Part shown: positions 11,601 through 23,300 of the stretch, piece by piece | Numbering within the stretch: position 1 is the stretch's first letter | How the letters are laid out: each line of letters begins with the position of its first letter | Origin: Tribonema minus | Taxonomy: Eukaryota; Sar; Xanthophyceae; Tribonematales; Tribonemataceae | DNA length: 64,000 nt | Reading direction: 5' to 3' | Assembly (NCBI GenBank): GCA_017506865.1 | Contig: JAFCMP010000058.1 | Coordinates: 305,628-369,627 of the forward strand | Made by a program: the position numbers and the translations under genes | The notes under the pieces: model-generated | What the model saw: the letters and a program-made list of their open reading frames with translations, nothing else | The model's database searches: none | Told to the model about the DNA's origin: nothing

Positions 11601-13449
11601 GAGGAGGACCTGCACCACTCGCACTTCTTCTACTTTCTGATGGGGGCGCGCGCGTTCGTGAGCCTCGGCGAGTATGCGTACCCGCTGGCGCTCGCGCTGC
11701 TGCCGCTGCTCGCGCGCGCGCTGCTGCTGCTGCTGCTGGCGACGACGCGCGGCGGCAGCGGCGGTGGTCGTGGCGGCAGCAGCAATGGTGGCGGCACCAG
11801 CAGCAGCGGCGGCGCTGAGGCAAAAGCTGCCGTCAGCGGTAGTGGCGCCAGCAACAGCACGGGTGATGGCGGTAGCGCCGGCGGCATCGGCGACGGCAAG
11901 GGTACTAGCACCAGGGGCGCAGATGACGACCTCAGCAGCAGCGGCGGCAGCCCCGGCCGCACCGCTGACAACAGCGCTGACGCCGTCGCTCCGCCGAGTC
12001 ATGAAAAAGGACTCAGAGAGCGCGGTGGCATCACAGACGAGAAGATTGTTCCATGCGTGTTCTGCGGCGCGTACGCGCTGACCACGGCCGCAGCGGCGGT
12101 CGCGTACGGAGCAGCCGTTCTCGCCGCTGCCGCGCGTGCCGCGCCGCCCGCTGCTGCCGGCGGCGCGGCGGCGGCGCGGTGGGCGCTGCTGCTGCAGGCG
12201 CTGCTGCTGGGGGGGTACCCCTGGGCAGCCGCCATGCAGCGGCTGACGCGGCGCATACGAGAGGTGGGCGACGTGAGCTGCGCGGACGGGCCTGCGGGCG
12301 CGCAGTCAGCGATCAGCGGGGGCGGTGCGGGAGCGGTGGGGGTGGACGGGGGAGCGGGGACACATGGCGTCGCTGCCAGAGATCGTGGCGGCGGCAGTGG
12401 CGGCAGCGGCAGCGGCGGCGGCAGCGGCAGCGGCGGCGGCGGCGGCAGCGGCGGCAGCGGCGGCAGCGGCGGCGGCAGCGGCGGCAGCGGCGACGCGCCA
12501 GCCTGTGAGGCGCAGTGGCGGAGCCTAGCGGCGGTGCTGTGCGTGGGGCTGGTCTACGCGAGCGTGGCAGCAGGCCTCATTTGTTGGCCGATAGCCTACG
12601 TGCACGCTCTGGGGGCGGTGCCTGTCGCGGCGGCGGCGCGGCCGTGGCGGCGGCGCGGCGGCGCTCAGCAGTGGCTGACGGTGGCGGCGCTCGTACTGTC
12701 GGCGCCGGCGCTAGCGCCGTGGTGGGTAGGGCTCGTCACGCGTGGACGCCCGGACTTTGGCGCAGGTGAGCGCGCGTTTGCTGAGCCGTGCTTACGTGCG
12801 ACTGCAGTGAAGCGGAACGTGTTACCAGGGGCTAGGGTTACGGTCAGGCTCGACCTAACCGTAATCCTGACTGGTTAGCCTAACCCTAACCCTGACCCTG
12901 TCACTAACCCTAATGCTGAAAGGGGGGTTAGGGTTGGGGGCAGGCTATACCTAATCCTCGCCCTATTCCTGTTTTTGTGTCCAACCGCTTGTCCTTTCGC
13001 TTCTGTCAATACCCCCGTCGCTGTCGCTGCAGCTGCAGAACTGGCGGCATGGTGCTGCTCGGCAGCAACGTGTGGCCGTGAGCGCATGCTTTGTCACAAT
13101 GGCTGTGACTGTCACCACTGCCATCGCACCCAGCATTCTAACAGACTTGCTGAGGAACCGCTCAGTTGAACCAGATGACTTTCGCTGCAACGATTATCGG
13201 ACGCCCCGCAGATTTGACGGCATGCTAAACAACGGAGGCTTGTTTGTTTATAACAGAAGTTCGTGCTGTGCGTCCCGTGCTGTTGACGCAGGCGCGCTCG
13301 CGCTGGCCAAGTCTGCACGATGGTGGCCGCTAGGGGGCGGTCAGGAGCTGGCGATGCTGTGCCTGGTGGCGCTGCCCGCGCACCTCCTGTCGGTTCTGCT
13401 CCTGTGCTCACGGGACGGTGCGGCTGCTGGCGCAAGCAGTAAAAGATAG
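8652..13449 (+). CDS. GPAA1: GPAA1/GAA1, GPI-anchor transamidase subunit
   Basis: ER-membrane subunit of the GPI transamidase, which attaches GPI anchors to proteins. Exons 8652-8969, 9732-10852, 11471-12765 and 13292-13449 join in phase with canonical GT-AG ends and give 963 aa, longer than the roughly 620 aa animal protein because of Gly/Ser/Ala-rich insertions. Near the N-terminus is a membrane segment (WWLYGFSIIWVVCLFPAV) followed by RGTYFDENAML, the family's conserved post-membrane motif. The lumenal part has the peptidase-like fold pattern (LILTAPLWG, ALVLALLHEL, LSFSVVALFTD) and LPNMDLPNAAL. Exon 2 to 3 joins as GPHAHFLRHSIDAITIQGL, then LHHSHFFYFLMGARAFVSLG, matching the HQSFFLYLL region of GPAA1. 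Exons 3 and 4 add several hydrophobic helices. The start is the ATG at 8652. Confidence 0.92.
10832..10920 (+). repeat. Copy of GPAA1 exon 2 3' end and donor
   Basis: The exon-2 end with its donor (GCGCACTTCCTGAG then GTAACTACTCGCTTGG) recurs about 65 bp downstream as GCGCACGTCCTGAG then GTAACTGCTTGCTCGG. The copy lies inside the following intron, in the position expected if a tandem duplication crossed the exon-intron junction. Confidence 0.8.
12828..12945. repeat. Interstitial TTAGGG/CCCTAA cluster in GPAA1 intron 3
   Basis: Several degenerate telomere-type hexamers occur in both orientations (CTAGGGTTACGG, then CCTAACCCTAACCCTGACC, then GGGTTAGGGTT). They sit inside an intron, so this is not a chromosome end. 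Confidence 0.75.
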
Positions 13450-14705
13450 CAGCAGCTGTCAATGAATTAGTTGATGCTTTGCAGGGTCGATGTTGTGTGG
13501 TCCATGCACACTACATGTGATGACCAAGATTTCTGCCTGCTATTGCTGTCTGGGGGTAAGGTTTGCGCACGGCGCCTGACGCTTGCGTGTATCAGCAAAA
13601 TGATGCTTAACGTCAAGCCACACACAGTATTGGGCCACACGTGAGCCGTCATTGCGAGTGGGCCGCTTGAAGATAGCATTGTGTGTCTGCAAAGCGATGA
13701 TTCGGGGACACTGGCGCCTGCAGGGACTGCAGGGCCTGCAGCGCACCCCCCCTCCTGCACATGTACCTTGCAGCGTTTCACGGCACTCAGGCGCACCGCC
13801 TGCTGCAAATAGTACCGTGCATGGTACCGTGCAGCGCTTCACACGGCACACGCGGTGGGAGTCAAGAGTGATGACGAGGGATGCTGATGTAGATAGAAGC
13901 TGCGGTGATGACGAGGGATGCTGATGTAGATACTATGGCATATACGTCCAGTAGCACTTGTAGGGTATCCATTCGATGCGCCGAGACGGCGGCGCGGCGT
14001 TGCCAACGCTCACCACGGCATCGACATGACGCCGCGGCCCACATACATGAATTCAACAACGCAAGAAGGCTGCGAGGTTGCTGAACTGTGTCAATTGTCA
14101 CACGCTGAGCGGCTTCCCTGCTTTTTTTGCCCGGCGGTTGTGGATTTCATGGCGTGTCCCCACGGCAGACGAAGTTGAAGAAGAATGAATATGGAGTGTG
14201 TAGCTCAGCAAACGGTAAAACGCCATCCGGGCGACAGCAAGACACCTAAAGTTCCGCATCCACCGCCTTCGTTCTCCAGTCACCACTTGCTGAGCTCCTG
14301 GACCCACGTTGCTGGTGAGTGAACGTGTTCTGCCTATGACGATTTTGTAGACATATTGACCAGGTTAATTGAGGTGCTTTATGCGGCGCAGGGAGCGCGC
14401 GTGCCTGCATGTAGTTCTCGGTGCTGCTGTTCATCGGCATCAACATGAATATCGAGCATCAGGCAACGCGCTCGTGCACGCTGATCTGAAAAAACATCAT
14501 GAACGCTAGAATGTTGCAGTCACCACTATCCGAGCGATGAGCCACGTGAGCCAGCGCCTCGGTTGTTGTGTTTCGGTCCTCATACGACTTTGGTCCGCGC
14601 TGGTCACTTGCAGGACACCGAGGCACAAGATACCGGGGCTGCCACGAACAAAAAAGTTGTCGCGCGGGAGCTGAAATTCCGGTGCTTCAAGTTGACTTAC
14701 ACATC
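13450..14705. other. Intergenic region between GPAA1 and the Cys/His-repeat gene
   Basis: No recognisable coding sequence. A short direct repeat is present near 13868-13930 (GATGACGAGGGATGCTGATG twice). The promoter of the next gene presumably lies in the right part. Confidence 0.5.
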
Positions 14706-17700
14706 ATGCGATATCATCAGCAGCAACCACAGGCTCGCCCTATAACCCGAGCTCAACTCAGAGCTCAGCAGTCCGCAATTGTGGAGCTCTCTGCGCTGTC
14801 GAAGAACAAGGCACCGCATGGGGGATCCGAGGGCGATTGCGACTCGGACTGCGACATCGTAGAGCTCACCGCGGAGGACGTACTGCAGCACCAACTGTAC
14901 GAGGCTTTAGAGCTGAGCAGCAGAGATGGCGAAGCCACCACCAGCTTCAGCAGGGCTGCTGCTGGCAGCCGCAGCAGCAGATGCAGCAGTGGCAGCAGCA
15001 GCGCCACTGGCGGCGGCGGCGGCGGCGCGAAGCGCCGCGCCGGCCTGTGCGAGCACGGCCGCAAGCGCTACTACTGCAAGCCGTGCAGCGGCGCCGGCAT
15101 CTGCGCGCACGGCCGGCGGCGCGCGGCGTGCAAGCAGTGCGGCGGCACGAGCGTGTGCGTCCACGCGCGCGACCGGTACCACTGCAGGTGCGCCAGCGCT
15201 CCGCACGGCTGTCGCTTATCAATGAGATTGTCATGTACTTGTAAAGAGTGATTGCCGTGATTTGAGAGTGGGATTTGCGGTCGTTCTTCGCGGATGCGTA
15301 TAGCCTGCAAGTGTGCAGACGTGCCGGAGTCGCTGTGAGCTCGCACAAAATTCCCTCTGGGGGTACACGTGCGACACGTAGTGTGTACCGGAGACCCCGC
15401 GTTGCACTGGCCTCCCCAAAACCATATGTGCGTGCGCATGGCGCGCTGCTGTGCTGTGCCAGCAGATTGCCGTAGATGCTCATGTTCGTTGTTCTGCAAG
15501 CGGCCCCTGCATCTACGCATGGATCATGGACGCTTTTGCACTGTCATCTGCTGTCTGTCGCGAGCACAATCCAAAGTGCGCTATATAGTCGTGCGTGTCC
15601 GCCAGCTTTTGCCCGGCGGCTCGCCTCATCTCTCACCTGGAGAGTACGGGGATGGCGGCGGCGGCGGCGCACATGTCTGCCGCCACAGACGCAGGTCAGT
15701 GGCAGCGCCGCGCACGCCTGAACCAAGTCACCACATCAGCTTGACTGCGCACTTCGGGTTGGGGTTAGAGTTAGCTAACCCTGACCCTTGTGCGCGGTTT
15801 ACCTCTGACCCTCGCACACGCTGAGTCGATGCTCCACAGGGCGCGCGGTGGTGCTCAGCTCCGCTACCACAAACGCTGGCGTTGCCAGTGCCGCGCACAC
15901 AAACGCCAGCTGCAGCCCTCACTCCGATAATTGGCTTTGCCGCTTTTGCTTTGCTGCACACGAGACGGTCTTCAACTCCAACCCTCTCACCGCTCTTGAA
16001 GTGTCCCAGAGAGCGCAACCGCAGCTGCTGGCACTTGCAGTGCCGCGACTTCATACATGGAAAACTGCACACCAAATCGGCACCTCCAACCGGTCGCGCT
16101 CGCCTGCACTTCAACTGTGACTCTCACACTCGTACCCCGGACGCCTCCCTCCACAGGGAGTGCGGCGGCGCGCAGTTCTGCCACCACGGGCGCTGGCGCT
16201 ACCAGTGCTGCGAATTTGTATACTTCCAAGTATGGATCTGACCTTCAAACCAGATCGGCGCCCTCGCTCGTTTGCACTCGCATGCACTTCAACTGCGCTT
16301 CTAGCACCTCCACCTGGTTGCCCTCGCATAAACTCCAACTGCAACTCTCACATTTAGCACCTTAACGCCTCTCTCCACAGGGAGTGCGGCGGCGCGCAGT
16401 TCTGCCACCACGGACGCTGGCGCTCTCAGCGCCGCGAATCCGTGCATGGGAATCTGATCTGCGAACCAAATCGACACCTCCACCCGGTCGCATGCACTTC
16501 AACTGCGCACTTCAACTGTGACTCTCACACTATTACCCAAAACGCCTCTCCCCAGAGAGTGCGGCGGCGCGCAGTTCTGCCACCACGGACGCTGGCGCTA
16601 CCAGTGCCGCGACTGCGGCGGCGGGCGCTTCTGCGTGCACGGCGCGCGCAAGGGCTTGTGCCGCGAGTGCGGCGGTGGCAGCGGCGGCGGCGGCGCCGGC
16701 GGGCGGTGCCGCCACGGCGCCGAGCGCTGCAGCTGCCGGTAAGTCACATATTCAGTTTGCAAATTGAAGCGCGTGTTCAATGCGATTTGAGGAGTTCATG
16801 CACTGCCATGTGTGCCGAAGCATGTGCTGTGGCACGGACGGTCGCTGCCTTGGGCCGTCCAGTGGTGGCAACAAAAAGCTGATGGTGCGCTTCACGAGCT
16901 CTCTGAGGCATGCGTGTGCTCTTTTTCATCGTGCACAAGGTTTCCTGCTGTGCTTGACCGAGCGGCACCAGGCCCTCGCAGTCTTTACCGAGTGGCCACG
17001 GGCTGTGGCAATTCCTAACAGCCAGCTTCAAGAGCCTTCAGCAAGTGCCTGCACGCAACAACGGCTGACAACTGCCGCTGCCTGCGGTATCTGCAGTTGA
17101 GGTGCGTGCGGTCTGAGCCGCCTGCGGCACGTGCACTGTCGCAGTGACTTCTGGCCTCAACGAATCGACGCGACCACCGGTGATATCACCGCTCACGTCC
17201 GGCGACGCTCGCCGATCGCTGCCGCAGCCTTGCTCCATAGCAACGTGCCCCCCCCCCCCCTGTCATTGGTCAGCAAAGCCGGTGGCTGCGCTCGCACATT
17301 GCCAACAGCGCCACCTGCGCGTCTGGAGAGTAGGTTGCCACGCAGTGGCTGCCGCTACGCGACGGTGTCTGTTACTGCGCCCAAGCTGCACACGCGGCCA
17401 GCGCAGCGTTTGCGCGGACGGCGGCGCTTGCGACTGCACCGACCAATGCCCGATGCTGTTCCCGCACCGCGCGCCGTTTCTGTCGAGTGCACGCACTGCC
17501 GAATGCGTGCTGGACATCTCAACCATCAAGTCGCACCTCGCAGTGGCCCCTGTCATCGTGCATGCGCGCAGACCGCGGCTCGAGCTGATGCAGCGCCCGC
17601 CAGCGCCGGCGGCCGGCGCTTCCAGCGCACCGGCTGCAGTGCCATACGCTGTCCTATGCCACTCGGCACATCTCACCCACGAGCCGTGTCTCTCGCAGCA

Positions 17701-18022
17701 TCAGTGCCAGCCCAACGCCATGCCGATGAATGCACCTCAACCCCCCCCTTCCCCCCCTCCCCCCCTCCCCCCGCCCCCCCCCCCGCGCCGCCGCGCGCGC
17801 GCTGCGCACCGCAGCGAGTGCGGCGCGCGCCGCGGCAGGGTCTGCGAGCACGGGCGCCAGCGCTTCTACTGCGCCGACTGCTGGGGCGGCGGCATCTGCG
17901 AGCACCGCCGCCGCCGCAGCGCGTGCGCCACGTGCCAGCGGCGCCGCGCCGGCGCGCTGTGCAAGCACGGCAACCGCCGCCGCTGCCGCCGCTGCGGCAG
18001 CACGCCCGTCGTGGCAATGTAG
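14706..18022 (+). CDS. Protein with nine C-x-H-G-x-x-R-x-x-C Cys/His repeats
   Basis: Function unknown. The model 14706-15187, 16556-16738, 17815-18022 joins in phase (290 aa; ATG at 14706, TAG at 18020). After an acidic, Ser-rich N-terminal 110 residues, nine short modules follow, each like CEHGRKRYYCKPC or CAHGRRRAACKQCGG: three in exon 1, three in exon 2 and three in exon 3. Spacing C-x-H-G-(x)3-R-x2-C-x2-C-x-G-G suggests small zinc-binding or basic nucleic-acid-binding units. Similar HG-R-C repeat proteins occur widely in protists, algae and large DNA viruses, mostly without assigned function. The spacing is not the brown-algal EsV-1-7 pattern. The frame is also open from 17144 into exon 3, so an alternative start or a longer last exon is possible. 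The intron before exon 2 carries decayed copies of that exon. Confidence 0.75.
15832..16600 (+). repeat. Decayed upstream copies of Cys/His gene exon 2 5' end
   Basis: The intact exon begins at 16556. Its acceptor plus first roughly 50 bp (RECGGAQFCHHGRWRYQC) recur at 16157 and 16381, each after CTCCACAG, and in a more degraded form at about 15839. After about 50 bp each copy runs into intron-like text with ACTTCAACTGTGACTCTCACAC. The 16157 copy keeps the Cys/His residues; the 16381 copy loses the last Cys. Confidence 0.85.
17738..17795 (+). promoter_or_regulatory. C-rich pyrimidine tract before the last exon acceptor
   Basis: A tract of almost pure C with a few T lies 20-75 nt before the AG at 17813-17814. 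It is a C-type polypyrimidine tract, as seen before several other acceptors in this window. Confidence 0.5.
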
Positions 18023-20378
18023 GCGGCGGCGGCGGCGGCACCCACGCCTGGGCGGCGACCGGCAGTATCAACACGTGACAGTGATTGCGCCAAAGCGCCG
18101 CGCACTTCTGGTGCAGCTGGCCGTTGACGCGGCGTAGGCTCAGCGGCGTGCACGAGCGACAAGCATTGGTGCGCTTTTTGTGATGAGCGGTGCGAGGCAT
18201 CATGCGCGCGTCGGAGCGTTGGGGGGGCGGCGCACGCGATGAGCACTGATGTCCGATGTGGTTTCGGGTATGAGCTCGAAGAGCGCTGCCGCCGCGGCAG
18301 ATGCCCTCGTGCATGAGCCAGCGCGGCCTGCATGAATGCGGCAATGTACATGCGGCTGCTGGCGCCTGCGTGCATGCCTCAGCAGCCTGTGAATGTGGTG
18401 GTGTGGCAATGCTCAGCGCCGGTGGCAGCGATCAACGGTGCCGGCGCAGCGCTGTATGCTACATGTAGAAGTCAGGGGTCACGAGTACACAAGGCTGAGC
18501 AATACTTCCGAAGTATATCAAAGCACCATGCGCGAAATGCTCTCTCTATGCCAAGGGATGTATGAAGGTAGTTGATGTACTACGTCACTATTCTACACCA
18601 GTCAGGCAGAAGCAATGGCTGAACTGTGGTACCGTGGTCAAAGCGTGCAGCTCCATGCGACGACTTGTCCAAGGTGTCACCAATGCCTGCTGTATGTTTA
18701 AGAGGCTGTAGCGAAGCATACAATCGATTGGCATAGGCGAGCGCTGTCAGCAACTGCTACGTCTGTGATGCTGATGGGCCAGCAGCTGTGAGTGCTCCTG
18801 CCTGAGGGGAATGGAAACACTGTGACACAGGATTGTCGCACAGTACTGCGAGAGGGGCCCTGATTATCAATAAATGCAAGTTTGCGTGTGCCAAGAGAGA
18901 CGGTGGTACCTGCTGGTGCCACTAGTGAGCACTCACTTTTTCGTTGTCAACTCTATGCCTCATCCACCTCACAGAGGTAACCCACTGCGCCGATGATGAT
19001 GCTGCTATTTATTACTTTTACGTACATACTGTAATGTATTGTAAATGTAATGACTGTCCCTGACCCTTGTCATCCTTTGCCCTTGCGCCCACTGTGATGC
19101 GCCGCGCGCGATCCTGCCTGCTTGTGGACTTGCACTCTGATCGCTGATGAAGCCCACACACCACGACAAAGGCCAAAAACTACTACTCTAGTAGTCACTC
19201 AAGGACTTAAATGGCGGAACTGGGAGGCCCAGTAGTGCGTCTATGCATGGGAGTCAGACTCCCTGTGCTGCTCTCAATGTGCGGCCTGCACACTGAACTA
19301 TCAATGTGGGGCAAGCAACGCAGTCATCTGTCTGGTGTACATCATGATATACTGTCTGGTGTGCATCATGATATATATGATGTTCAAAGCTTTTCGCAGT
19401 ATGGCCAGTCGGCCAGGACTGATGCAGTGTCTTTGTCGATCTCATTGAGGTTGCCTTGCCAACGGCAAGGGGTCAGCATTTCAGCGCTGCAACCAATGAC
19501 GATCATGTTGTGTATGCCATGTCGTTGAAACGCGTCGACTGACGTTTCAAAAAACGAGACGAAAGTCAAAATCAAAGTTGTTTGCTATGTCTTCATTGAC
19601 CCCCCCCCCCAAGCCCCCATGCTGCGCCGCCTCGGCGCATTCCGCGCCAGGACTTGTGTAGGCTTGCGCACGTCCTCTATACACTGCCAGACAGCCTTTG
19701 GGAGCATGCAGGTCTCCTCAACGCTGACATGTTGTGACGATATCACCTCGCGGTGCCAATGCCAGCGCCCAGCATGCGTAAATCCAAAACCCAGCCCCAT
19801 CCTGGACCCATGAAAACCCTACAGTAGTTGGCATACACAGCCCTTTCAAATATGCCTTCTTTGATGACAGCAAGCAGCGTTGTCATGGTTCTAGAAATCA
19901 TCTGCTGCCCATCAGAGGACTCGGAGGGACGCACGCAAGGCGGTCGTAGATGATGTGTGTCGTACTTTTCTTTTCTCAGAGCAAAACACACAAGCAAGAT
20001 CTTTTAAGTTTAAAAGAAGAACACTTCGCAGGTCAAAGTGTTGAGGTTCACCTATTCTAGGGTTAGGGTTTGGTGGACGATCTTTCGCCGGTAAGGCGAT
20101 GCAGTTGCGTTGAAGTTGCACTTCCTATGATTCCACAGCGTTGGTTGCTGGGGGGCTGCTGGTTGCTGCCGTGGCGATGTCATGCCGGTCTCAAGATACG
20201 TAACGGTTTCTTCTTCGCATGAACATCCTATTCCTCGTGCCTTGTCATGGTATCTGCCATCAAGATTTTCTTCCTTGTCGGCGGTGAATTCCCGTTCGCT
20301 CAAGTATATATACCGACCCCTTGCGCTGTCAAGGCCTTGCCTTGTTCACAACACTGTTCACACCTCGGTCGTGCCTCC
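18023..20378. other. Intergenic region, no gene recognised
   Basis: About 2.35 kb without a recognisable protein. It includes a direct repeat near 19335-19380 (CTGGTGTACATCATGATATA type, twice), a C run at 19600-19609 and a single TTAGGGTT at about 20061. The promoter of the large amidotransferase/SIS gene should lie near its right end. Confidence 0.45.
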
Positions 20379-23300
20379 ATGTGTGGGAATCTGGGCCTGC
20401 TGCTGCTGCTGCTCCAGCAGCAGCAAGAGCGTGCTGCCGCGCAGGGCAGCGATGAAGACGCCAAGGCCAGCTCCACCAGCCCTGCCGCTGGACTCATGCC
20501 TCTGCTAGACATCATTGAGCAGATGACTGCAGGTGTGTTTGCATGATCAGGTCGCCCTGTCAAGGCTGGCACTGAGCTGGTGCATTACTGCAACATGCGC
20601 TTGAAAGATGCTGCATTACCCATGTGCATGTGCATACTGGCGGCCGCGCGAGCCGGCGCACAATCGACGCTGCTGTGTAGCAGCGCGGCACTCATTACTG
20701 TACGCCTGCTTTCCTGCCATACCGGCCGTTTGAAATAAACTTATCTTGTCGGCACACTCAGTTGTTGGCCGATCTGACACACCCCGTTGTGACCAAGTCT
20801 CGTGTCAGGCAACATTCGTGCAGCAGCTTGAATGTCATAGAGCATGCCGCAATTAGCCAAGCAAGCCGCTAGAGTGCGCTCGCAGCACCAGCACATGCGC
20901 TTGCTCACACCCCACACCCGGGGGAGGAGAGCAAAGCTCAAACAAAAAGTTCACCACACCCCCGCCTCACCTGACACCGCGCAGCCACTGAGATCAGGGG
21001 CGGCCAGGCAGCGGGCATCAGCAGCTGCTCGTGGAAGGCAACGGGCGCGGACGGCGGCGCCGCCGACGTGCAGCCCGCGACGCTGCGCGTGCGCACCGTC
21101 GCGCGCAAGCGCCACCCGCTCGCGCAGGACCTGGTGGCGCTGTACCGGCAGCAGCAGCGCAAGGTGCGCGCAGATGAGAATCTGATGTTGAAGTTTGTTG
21201 CATAAATGTTGAAGTTTGTTGCGCTGCAAGAGGCACCATCAGGCGCAAGCGCCGCCCGCTCGCGCAGGACCTGGTCGCGCTGTACAAGCGCCAGCAGCGC
21301 AAGGTGCGCGCGGATGAGATGCACATGGTGATGCATGTCGCGTTCAACCTCAGTCGAGAAGGGAGCTCTGATCATTTGTTGAAGAGAGAAAGCGTGCAGT
21401 GCGACGCTGCGCGTGCGCGCCGTCGCACGCAAGCGCCGCCCGCTCGCGCAGGACCTGGTCGCGCTGTACAGGCAGCAGCAGCGCAAGGTGCGCGCAGATG
21501 AAAATTTGATGCGGATGCTCACATGAATCCTATTACAAAACTCGGTTGTTTAGGAGATGAGGTTTGGGTCTGTCCTATAAAGTTTTCGTTAAATGCTGAT
21601 GCATAACAAAATGCAAAAAAATGATGTTTGTTGCGTACATGTTGAAGTTTGTTGCGCTGCAAGAGGAGCTCTGAGAGCAACAGAAAACAAAAATCAGTAA
21701 CTTGAGAGCTGTTGCAGAGAGTGAGCGTGCAGTGTCGGTCCTGTGATGGCTCGAGCATCAGTGGCGTAGTGAGGCCGTTGTGGTGACGCGCAAAGACGTC
21801 AGGAGGCGTGCACTCGTGAGGCACAGTGGCACAAGCGAGCGCAAATACTGATGCTTATCGGTACACAAGTGTGCAGCCACTGTGTGTGCACCAATAGGCG
21901 TGGTGCGAACTGACTCGGGGGTAGGATTGGGGTTACGGGTTGATGACGGCCCTGAATTTATTTTTTAAAGTTACATAATCGTGTTGATCTTTTGCAGTAT
22001 GGCGGTGCGGAGCGCGCCGGTTTGCAAGGCCTAGAGAGATGCGAGCTGAATTTGATCAAGAAGGCAGTGATGACAGTGATATCACCCAATGACGTCAAGC
22101 AACATGCTGCAACTCAAGTGTATCCAAAGAGCAGCCTGTGATGCGTGCAAAGATGCCCGCGTGTGGCAATGCTGGTCTAGTGTGCGGTGCTTACGCACAA
22201 ACATGATTTGACAAGACATGCCTGGCGCTGAATTCGTGTTGTAGTGGCTTGTGAAGCACGGACCGTCCGATATGTGATGAGCTGGCAAGCACCGCGCCTG
22301 CGTGAGAGCCGGTAGCATGAGTGGTGCCCCGCTGAGCACTGGTTGGAGGAGGAGATGATGGCAGCGGCAGTATATAATCACTGGTGCCACGTAGAAGCAG
22401 AGATCCTGTAATCTGCTTCACCACAGGCACTGACTGTCAGTGAATTCAGTGCGTGCTGACGATGGCGTGCGGTGAGCGCGCAGGCGCTGCAATCACTTGA
22501 AGTTGTTTACTTGAAGTTTTTGACTCCGCGTGACGCGCGCAGGGCCAGCTGTGCAGCAAACAGTGGCCATCGAGCGCCGTGGACACGAGCACCGTGATCA
22601 TCGGGCACACCAGGTGGATGCGCGTACGTCACTGCTTGAATTAATGCATGTTGAAGTTGGGCAAGCATGTTACACCAAAGTCGTGTGTTGCTGGTAGCAA
22701 GTTTGGATGTTGAGCGAAGGGGTGCATCTCGCCAACATTGAAGTCGAGCAGCATTGCCCAAATACGTCACAGGCGCATTCTGGCGTGTGAGCGACAAGGT
22801 CTTCATTCAATCTGTATGAGCATGAGCACTTGTTCACACGGCATGCCTATTTGAGCGTTTTGGGTTTCGCGACATTGTCCAAGAACCTCGTGCCGGAGCA
22901 GCACGCGCACACTGCGTGAGCGCTCTCGTTGACTCACACTGCATGTCAAATTTTTTGCGCAGTGCGCATCGTGGCACGCATCGCGCTTCTGGCAGACCCT
23001 CATGCGCCGCGCACGCTTTTGCCCACGCGCGCCAGATTCGCGACATCGTCCAAGAACCTCGTTCCGGAGCTCCACCCACATGAGTTCGTGCCCTTCGCCG
23101 AGGAGGAGGTGTGGCTGCTGGCCGATGGCAAGTTTCAACCCGTCAAGGGCGCCAAGGTCGGCGTGCACATCACGCACAACGGCGACTTCGAGGCGCTGGA
23201 GGCCTTTGGCTCTACGGTGAGGGGTATAGTGGGTGTACAGTTGAAAACCATGTGTGGTTTCACATTGGAGTTGAAGTTTCAGTCCGTACAGAACGCAAAG

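Noticed and set aside
15050..18020. EsV-1-7 type repeats (brown-algal IMM family)
   Set aside because: The Cys/His spacing here (C-x-H-G-x3-R-x2-C-x2-C) does not match the longer EsV-1-7 spacing.
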